DNA from: Massospora cicadina
Taxonomy: Eukaryota; Entomophthoromycota; Entomophthoromycetes; Entomophthorales; Entomophthoraceae
DNA: 64,000 nt
Assembly (NCBI GenBank): GCA_022478985.1
Contig: JAKSZP010009567.1
Location: forward strand, 27,651 to 91,650
Direction of reading: 5' to 3'
The notes beneath the pieces are model-generated. The model was not told where the DNA came from. It worked only from the letters and a program-made list of their open reading frames with translations, and did not search any database. Both the position numbers and the translations under genes were made by a program. This document shows positions 56,789 through 64,000 of this stretch, one piece after another (the stretch's first letter is position 1; each line of letters starts with the position of its first letter).

Positions 56789-57350
56789 GATATCCAAGTT
56801 TTCTTGGGATGGTCAGATACTATAGAAGATTTATTTGGGACTTCGCTCAAATAGCTGAGCCTTTTCTTTACTTATTAAAGGATCCAAAAAATGGATTTTT
56901 ATGAAATGAAGAGGCCCAGGATTCCTTTGATGAATTACGCTGGTACCTGATAAATTCGCCAATTCAGAAATATCTGAATTTTGATCGGGAGTTTATCATT
57001 CAAACTGATGCTTTGTTGATGGCGATTGGCGCCATACTGAGTCAAGTAGATGAACTTGGGGACAAACATCTGGTGGCATATGTGAGCCAGACACTCTCAG
57101 CTGCTGAGAGGAATTACACCATGACTGAGAGTGAATGCCTTGTGGTCATTTATGCCTGTAAGCAGTTTCAGGTGTATGTCCATGGAACGCACTTTAAGGT
57201 GGTGATGGACCACTCTTTGCTGCGTTGGCTGCACAATTTATGGGAAACTGAAGGATGACTGCCCGATGGGCACTTAAGCTTTAGGCTTATGATTATGAGA
57301 TAGTCCACCGAGTGGGGGCTTCTCACTAGAACGCGGATGGCTTATTGCGT
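56789..57350 (+). pseudogene. A RNase H
   Basis: After a frameshift near 56800-56900, the connection segment is followed by IIQTDALLMAIGAILSQVD (first catalytic Asp), SQTLSAAERNYTMTESECLV (catalytic Glu) and HFKVVMDHSLLRWLHNL (57013-57258 open). Another small indel near 57245 leads to MTARWALKL and the NADGLLRL-type end near 57335. It would remove RNA from the RNA-DNA hybrid. Confidence 0.85.
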
Positions 57351-58600
57351 TTACCAATGGTCCAGTTGGTATATCTGCAGGAGGATGAGTTATTCCAGAG
57401 AATGGTCGAAGGAAGAGTTGAGGATGAGCCTCAAGAAATCCAAGGTGCACTTCAAAAAGTGATGGAAAACACCGAGATCATGGATGGACAAGTATTTAAA
57501 ATGATAAATGGGAAATGGCTATTATTCCTGAAACTGTCAGAAAAGAGTAGCAATTGTTCAAGCCGCTCATAAGGTTGTTGGGCATGGGGCCTGAGAAAAA
57601 CGACTGATCATATTTGCCAGTATTATTACTGGGAATTGATAAACTATGATGTCGCGGACCATCTGGCTTGTTGCGTGGAATGCCAACTGCTTAAACCACA
57701 CAAGAATACAAATGGATACTGACTGGTCCGCCCTGTATTTGCATGGCACACGGTGTCTATTGACGTGATGGGACCATTGGCAATGAGTACAGGAGGAGTG
57801 AAATACATCATAGTAGCCATCAACCATCTGACAAGATGGGTCAAAATGAAAGCATTAACCCGAATTGATGCTACCAGTACTGCGAGATTCATCCTGGATC
57901 AAGTAGTATACTGGCATGGATGTCCACAAGTTATACTGAGCGATAATGGGACCAACTTCACATCCCATGTGATCCCAAGGCTAAACAAAATAATGGGGAT
58001 CTGGGGAGTCATGTCATTACCATACTGGCCGAAGATGAATGGACTGGTAGAATGGGTCAATGGGACACTGGCCATGACGCTGAGGAAGCTAGTTGCAGGG
58101 AGAACTTCCTCATGGGGAACATACCTAAGTTTGGTGACATTCACCTACAACATCAGTCATCATATGGCAATGGGAAAGACGCCTTTTTGATTTACTTTAA
58201 AGGAGGAAGGCCGCGTTACTGCTGATATTATATTTGGTAGTAGAACCTACATTGGGGATGAGTACTGAACAATACCTGAACCAACTGATGAGTATAATGA
58301 TTGATATGAAAAAATCAAGCATTTGATATTACCTTAAAGAAAAGGATACAAGTGAAATCGATGGATGATAAGAACTGACCGCCTTTAGAAAAATATCAAA
58401 TAGGAGAAAGAGTCGCCTATTGTGATATGCATGGTTTCTTATGAAGAAAAAAATTGGATGCATTATGGTCAGGTCCATTCAAAGTAATCGCCAAGACAGC
58501 AATTGATGCTTACTCCATCAAGAATCTCTTGGATGGAAGAGCAATAAATTGAGTCCGCGCTAAGTATTTAAAGCAGTGGAAAGAAATAAATAAAAAAAGA
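57351..58600 (+). pseudogene. A integrase
   Basis: A spacer domain (57345-57540) precedes the His/Cys domain (57560-57700: HKVVGHG..., then ACCVECQLLKPHK). The core is open at 57753-58190: SIDVMGPLA (first Asp), HGCPQVILSDNGTNF (second Asp) and NGLVEWVNGTLAMTL (Glu), so the DD35E triad is complete. The C-terminal GPY module follows near 58465-58545 (LWSGPFKVIAKTAIDAYSI). The reading frame ends around 58600. TGA/TAG codons interrupt the terminal part. Confidence 0.85.
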
Positions 58601-58908
58601 GTTCCCAAAGGACTGATGAATCATTATTTTGGTCATGTCCTAATGATTAGGTAAGTCAAAAAAAGGACCTCTGAACCATAGAAAACTGGTAGGTTTAAGT
58701 GCCCAGGATCCAGTTTGGGGAAAAGATGGACCTTGAACCAAAACAAGGTCAAGTCTTATAGAGGAAAAAAAAGGGAAATGAGAATAAAAAATTGATAAAA
58801 ATATTGGAAAAAAAAGATTTTTAAAATGCATAGGAAAAAAAGCCAATATGTTTTTATAATATTTTTATTTTATTAGTTGTCCTCAGTGTGGGGATGCTTC
58901 TGCCTATG

Positions 58909-60044
58909 TCACCTCTTGGGGGAGGGAGGATGGATCGCAGTAGGAAGAAATAGTCCATCAAAGTCAATATGTGATCGGACACTTGCAAGGGTGAGACCTA
59001 CGCGAAACCACGTTTTTTGAGCTGACGCTGAGCCCTGAAAGAATGTGACTAGGGGAAGGGAAATGGATATGTTGGAAGAAGCCAATCGCAAAACCCCAGA
59101 GCGGGGAGGAAAACAGTAATAAAGGAAGAGGCAATTGGCGAATAACCCTGAGTAATCCTGATAAGGCACTGGCGCCAGAAAATTTGTCTTGAGTGCCTGC
59201 TGACGGGCCTCATCAAGAACACTGGACATGTGAGCTGGAAGCGAAGAAGGAATACTTGAGGGGGGTTGTCAAATCATGCCTCCAATTAATGCCATAAATG
59301 GAAGATAGCAATGAGAAGCTCCAGAGAAGAGGTAGTCATGCAAAGAGTGAATTGCATCTTGTAAACAATGACTACGGGCTTCATGGAAGCTGAAGCTGAA
59401 TGACCAATGAAAGTCAGGTGAGGCTGGAAGCTTCATCAACCAACTTTGAAGAACTTGGCCAGCAAAGCGGAGAGCATAAGTGGCAGTATCCCAATCCAGA
59501 AGGTTGTCCAGATCTGAGGGATTCAGCGCTAATGACAACGCCTTGGTGACTTGCGCTCAAAGTTCAGCATAGGGGAGCTCAGAATGAATGCTGTTCCCAA
59601 TTGAAAGCTCAGAAACCAGAACAGCGGGTTGATAAAATTGTCTGAGTCAGAAGAGGAACTCAGGGAGCAAATCTGACCTGGCCAAGAATAAACGATCTAA
59701 AGCAACTGGCATAACCTCCAGAGCATCAACAATGATGTTTGGAGCCTCAGTGAAAGGAGCCAAATCCAGAAGGGTTTTGAAGTCCAACTTGGGGATCGAT
59801 TGCAAGGGAAGAGTCAGCTGAGAGTTATTTGAAATGATGGCACGCCTGGTTTCAGAGGGATTGGATACCATTTCTAGTAATTCTATGGAAGGACTAGCCC
59901 CTTGCACCAGACTAGGCGTATGAGTCCTGGAAGGACCATAGAAGAGGTTTATTGAGCATCCTGACTCATCTGCTGGAAGCGGTGGAGGTCCAAATCTGAC
60001 AGACTGTTCAGAAGTTGCTGATAACGGGATTCTGAGTTTGACAT
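58909..60044 (-). pseudogene. Antisense ORF of A, about 378 codons, unknown protein
   Basis: On the minus strand an ATG at 60044 starts MSNSES. After about 30 codons a 1-nt deletion (near 59945-59950, judged against A1) shifts the frame, then one frame runs from 59907 to 58909 with TGA codons at 59649, 59559 and 59271. Open pieces read SQLTLPLQSIPKLDFKTLLD, NPSDLDNLLDWDTATYALRF and FFQGSASAQKTWFRVGLTL. The protein is rich in Leu, Ser, Phe and His. I see no known domain. It lies between integrase and the 3' LTR and points towards integrase. Plant gypsy elements are known to carry antisense ORFs at this place; a link is not shown here. Confidence 0.6.
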
Positions 60045-60611
60045 ATGAGCAGGACTAGAGGGGGGATGTCAGACTTATATAGAAGTTGACATTATGCACT
60101 CTACAATCCTTTAAGCTCCAATTTCAGGAAATTAATTTCATAAAATTAGTGAAATAAGCTTTCTGAGGGAAGGATTAAGAATGACTTACAGCCAAGAGTT
60201 TATGAGAGAAATAATGAGAAAAAATAGAAATAAGTATTCTTAATCAAGCCGCAAAAATGAACATTGATGGCAAGAGTCTCCTGTCTAGGATGAGGAGATA
60301 ATCAGGAATTCAAGGATGCCGGACCAAGAATTCTGAGAATGACAGCAGGTCATATACCCTGATGGGGGGAAACCTGGATCCTGGGAAAATATCACCACAA
60401 GTAAATTGATCAGCCCAGCATGACAAGAGTTCATGGGGACCGCGCTCTGAGTAGGTGGCAGCGAGGAGGAAGAGGAGGAATGTCATATGCCAAAGGTCAT
60501 CTTGAGCAGCATTGAGTATTGACAAGTGTACTCCACTTGAACCAATGAAGTATTCAACCAGGTGTCCAAAGCGGTGTTTCCATGCCCCAGTCCTTTTCTC
60601 GATGGAAATCT

Positions 60612-60627
60612 AGGCAAGAGGGGGATG
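60612..60627 (+). other. Polypurine tract of A
   Basis: GGCAAGAGGGGGATG-type purine-rich run ending at the 3' LTR. The same tract precedes the LTR of A1. Confidence 0.75.
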
Positions 60628-61770
60628 TGTTGGGATTTTTGCCCATATTTCCAGCCTGCTAGATTGCCTTATGTCGCTAGGGGAAAATTCCCTAAGGCAA
60701 AGTGAATCAGAAATTGGTTGGCCCGAGTTTCAGAGGAAATACGTTCAGGGGATTTTGGGATATTCACCTGGTTGTATCTATTGGGGATCAATCCTGATAT
60801 ATACCTAAGATCTCATTGGGCAGAGTGTCTGACGAAATAGGGGCATCTAACAGTGATTAACTATCAGGTGTACCAATTGGGATTGGTTGGGTTTCATCAC
60901 TGAATGATTGGAATGTATGATGAGTTGTGAGGCGAGTGATGCTGCCTGCAACTAGCAAATCGATTGGTTGGTGAAGTGACCTGCCATAATGGGTAAAAAG
61001 TCCCATTACCTAAGCAGGTTGCTAGCCAATTATGGTTTGTTTGCTTGGATCGAGAGGAAAACGTTAGGGACACGTTTCTGACTCTTTCCATTTGAGGTCT
61101 CGATGATGTCCAATGTTAGAATCCTAGCCAGGATGGGGAAGACCATCGCTGTTGAGACAAGGAAGGGTGATTCAATGGCAACGGCTGCTGTTTCATCAAA
61201 GAGGTGTCAACCAAGGGTTAGACATTTGAATACCTTATAAATTCCCTAGGATTCACTATAATAAAAAACACATTAACTCATAGACTTATACATACTACTA
61301 CTTTAGAACATTAATAGTTTTATTGTAGATTCAGTAATAGTTAAACTATCATCATCTAACGTGAAGATTTCATCTCAAGGATATTATTGCAGAAGGCAAT
61401 AATTGGTAGACTCTTGGAAGAAGATTAGAGATCTGAGTGGGGATCTAGAGATGAAGGGAACCACAACTAAGGGATTACTGCCGACTGTGTGTTGGGCTGA
61501 AGCAGACTGCCATCAGAAGATCTTGACGAAGATTGAGTGGACAGTAATATAGGGAATGAATCCCTATGGTTATGACTATCGAGTATTTAATTGGAAATAA
61601 GCCAAAGTGTTAGCCTGAAAATAGTTCTAACTCAACTATGGATAATAGTCTCCATACTATTATCAGATTATATATTCTTACAATGCGAGGTGCACAAGGA
61701 AACTGAACCTGTGCAGTAAAAAGGTTACTGGGTTGACAACTGATAATCAACTCTTTAGTAAATTTTTACA
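60628..61770 (+). repeat. 3' LTR of A, 1143 bp
   Basis: It has TGTTGGGATTTTTG and TTTTTACA ends and is followed by TSD copy AGAAT. It lacks the micro-insertion present in the 5' LTR. Confidence 0.95.
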
Positions 61771-62544
61771 AGAATCTTCTTCTTTTCCACTCTTTATCCC
61801 AATAGTATACAATAGAAATTGTAAAACTATCTAGATGCCTATTCCAAGTAGATTAATAAAGTATCTTATTACTAATTTTTTACTGCTTTATTTAAATCAA
61901 AATCAAGTAAATTATATAGGGTTATTGGCGTTCAACCTCTGTTGATGCCTCACTGAGGAAATGGCATCTGTCGCTGTTGATTTAGTCCTCTGAGGTCATA
62001 CCAACAAGGACCTTCCTCATCCACCTAGTTGGTTTTCACTGAAGACTTTAATAATAACATGTCCAGGTTAATTGATAAAAATGGCCCCATAGTCTCAATT
62101 TACCTCAGCGGAGCACTCTTATTTGGCTAGCGCCCTGATAAGGTAATGGGACCTTTACCTAACAACAGCAGGTAACATCACCTAAAAGATTAAATACAAG
62201 TTTCTCCTAGAAGAATTTTCAATACTTCAGCAATCAAAGTAATCTTTGAGTCAATTGCTGACAAACCATGAATGACTAATATGACTAAATTTAATATTAA
62301 TTATTTAAATTGACAATGAATCTAAAATAGATGCATTATTGGGAATCATCCCCAACAAAACTTAAGTAATTTGGTGGGATAAAATCCCGCCAGATTATCT
62401 AATATTCGTCAAAGGGTTTCCCTGAACAATAGTTATCATTTAAAAGATAACTCTCACATCCACAATAGGATATAATTTCCTAGTGGGCAAACAGCTTTAT
62501 AATCTGATCCAGCTGGATAATGTGACATATCAAAAATCCCAATA

Positions 62545-62704
62545 CATCTTTGAATATCTTGGGGGAACAGGATTAATTGCAGTGCTATGTTGTTCTATAT
62601 ATAGAATGCCAGCTACGCCCAACCTCAGCCCAGTTTCTTTTTCTTTAGCCTAAATCAGATTTACTTGTTCCTCAGGCTTCTTTATCCAACATTGAGCGTT
62701 AAAA
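62545..62704 (-). pseudogene. F2 gag fragment (continuation)
   Basis: It matches F1 22513-22660 (blocks GGGAACAGGATT and GATTGCAGTGCTA type, then the CTTTAGCCT block that encodes the area before the knuckle). It continues 51481-51857 across F3. Element K interrupts it at about 62705. Confidence 0.65.
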
Positions 62705-63474
62705 TGTCAAGTGTTGGACAAGTGCCTTCTCAATAATGAAGAAGAATGTTCTGGGTGTGAATAGTCTGAACTTTAATTTTAATGAGCCACTTACCTCTCA
62801 GCGGAATGATCTAACCTGGTGTAATCGTTTTACTCCTCGCCTTCAGCCAAATGCTGGATTAAGTTGCCCTCATCACCTCCAACTCCCAGTGGAATAGGCC
62901 ACATGAGTTGTAAGTTCACTCAAGCACTAGCTCAAGTTCAGTGCTATCATCTATGAAAAACCACCCCCTTTATAGGCTTGAGGGTGTGTTGGATGGTAAA
63001 GAAAGTTTACCCACCAATCGAAGGACAGAGCATCCAGAGATCAGCTGCAATGTAACTATTTTTAAGAGGGATGATTGGGTAAAATATATTAAATCCTTAC
63101 CACATGGTTTATCATACTCACGGGTGACAAATCATCCAGTGTTAAGTCAAATCAAGGTGAAAATTTTTTCACAAGCTCTGATAGGTCAGTTAGTCCTCTA
63201 TCAAAGCAATGATGCCTCATGTGTATTAAGAATCTCATTACATATCCCATTATTAGCCTTTGAATACCCCAAATTTTGGGAGAAGGCATTCTAATAAAGT
63301 ATCTTTTATCACACCCATTTACCTTATTGGTAATGATATGTTTGTAAATTAAATTATAGTTTTAAATTTTGTAAGTGCTGCCATATAGTTTGCCACCTCC
63401 AAGTTTGATAAGTTGTTGTAATCCTGCTGAATCAGCACCTGTGACCAACTAACTACCAGGATTCCAATATATAG
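62705..63474 (+). repeat. 5' LTR of gypsy K
   Basis: The right border is fixed by the primer-binding site. The left border (TGTCAAGTG at 62705, or TGTTGG at 62712) is a guess. A CTCCCAGTGGAAT block near 62880 is shared with the LTRs of H. A 117-codon ORF at 62941-63294 lies inside and is unlike anything I know; in an LTR it is probably chance. Confidence 0.5.
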
Positions 63475-63492
63475 TGGTGCTCACTACAGGGG
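63475..63492 (+). other. Primer-binding site of K
   Basis: TGGTGCTCACTACAGGGG, identical in its first 18 bases to the F1 site. Confidence 0.8.
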
Positions 63493-64000
63493 CAACCTGT
63501 ACACTACAAGCTTAACTGTAACTAAAATGGAGGAAGCTCCCGCTGCTAGATTCACTGGATGGGTAAAAAATGGAGATAGTGCAGAAGATGACCAGATGGA
63601 TGCCCCCCGACCATAACTTTTAGAGAAATAATTTGATTGTGTTATTATACCAGAGTCTTGATGGCTTGCCTGGCCGGTGACTGAAGTAGTGAGGGACCTG
63701 ACTCATGGGATACTAAACCCTGGAGACGTTGTTTCTCATGAGGGGGGTTCTTCTGTGGAGGACAGTCTTATGTACCTCTATGAAACTTAAACCCCTTGGA
63801 CACCTACAGTCAGCTTACTAACTTGAAAACCTATGCCTGAAAGTTTGCACATCCGGCCATGTCCCACGTGATTCACTTGTTAGGCGTGCAACACGAGGAA
63901 CTGCACCGCCACTTGGTAAATCATGATACCTTGAGAATAGCATATGACAACTTATATAATTTAGCCTCTGATCATACTAGAAAATTAAAAAATAATGTGG
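63493..64000 (+). pseudogene. K gag, N-terminal part (runs off window)
   Basis: The plus strand from about 63525 reads MEEAPAARFTGWVKNGDSAE and then, after several stops, THGILNPGDVVSHEGGSSVE. The WVKNGDSAEDD text corresponds to NWVHNWNGKEDD in D gag at 5212. Stops are frequent. The rest of K is outside the window. Confidence 0.6.

Larger units (their letters stand above)
52217..61770 (+). mobile_element. Gypsy element A, complete (9554 bp)
   Basis: Complete Ty3/gypsy element with 1170- and 1143-bp LTRs about 97% alike by eye, a primer-binding site, gag-pol, an antisense ORF, a polypurine tract, and a perfect TSD AGAAT (52212-52216 and 61771-61775). It lies in solo LTR F3. Its proteins are the best preserved sense set in the window but carry stops. 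From 54011 to 56788 gag, protease and RT share a single frame, so this family uses one Gag-Pol ORF rather than a programmed frameshift. Confidence 0.95.
51863..62544 (-). mobile_element. F3: solo LTR of family F, split by element A
   Basis: F2 gag is interrupted between perfect CATCT repeats (51858-51862 and 62545-62549). The inserted material is 51863-52216 plus 61776-62544, about 1.12 kb, which aligns to the F1/F2 LTR at 23892-25914. In minus sense it begins TATTGGGATTTTTGATATG. The left end (GCAGAATTTT) is not a canonical CA end, so that border may be worn. No internal F region is linked to it. Confidence 0.65.

Noticed and set aside
62941..63294. 117-codon ORF as a host gene
   Set aside because: It lies inside the 5' LTR of K, just before the primer-binding site, and has no recognised domain.

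Overview
The window looks like eukaryotic, most likely fungal, heterochromatin-type DNA made almost entirely of transposable elements. I found no host gene, rRNA or tRNA gene, CRISPR array or bacterial-style operon. The case for a eukaryote is the stack of Ty3/gypsy LTR retrotransposons (CCHC Gag, aspartic protease, YLDD reverse transcriptase, RNase H, DD35E integrase), solo LTRs with 5-bp target-site duplications (TSDs), a SINE with a Pol III promoter, and poly(A)-ended elements with 14-17 bp TSDs. The DNA is A+T rich and nearly every ORF is broken. I cannot name the species. The fungal call is inference from the style of the gypsy proteins.

Layout (element names are mine). 1-1858: 3' end of a gypsy element A1 (+) with its LTR. 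1859-3062: degenerate, probably the tail of gypsy F1 (-). 3063-19320: gypsy D (+). Its 5' LTR holds a SINE and another insertion, its gag region holds a family-E LTR, and a complete gypsy C (-, 11826-18375) sits in its 3' end. 19321-23891: rest of F1 (-). 23892-25914: an LTR shared by F1 and F2. From 25915 to about 62704: gypsy F2 (-), cut into pieces by G1(-), G2(-), gypsy H (+, 31145-43925), solo LTR B1, an unclassified hairpin-rich insert, G2(+), and solo LTR F3. H itself holds LTR I, which holds G1(+), and probably LTR J. G2(+) holds solo LTR B2. F3 holds the complete gypsy A (+, 52217-61770). 62705-64000: start of a D/H-like gypsy K (+).

The most interesting system is family G. Four copies are each about 1.9 kb, have matching 5' and 3' ends, and are flanked by long TSDs. 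They encode only a Gag-like CCHC protein and a second small ORF, with no reverse transcriptase. Two insertions of 16 and 24 bp elsewhere carry the same 3' terminus (CTAGTACTA plus A-run) between their own TSDs, so the end was mobilised repeatedly, presumably by a LINE-type machinery in trans. This resembles mammalian HAL1 (ORF1-only) elements.

The second is gypsy A, which carries a roughly 378-codon ORF on the opposite strand between integrase and the 3' LTR. The three in-frame stops I could check in it are TGA and fit CGA-to-TGA change, the same decay seen in the sense gag-pol frame. The sister copy A1 keeps the start of this ORF open.

Six gypsy families share nearly the same primer-binding site (TGGTGCTCACTACAGG type). 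Nested insertions give a relative chronology up to four levels deep (F2, then F3, then A, then a micro-insertion).
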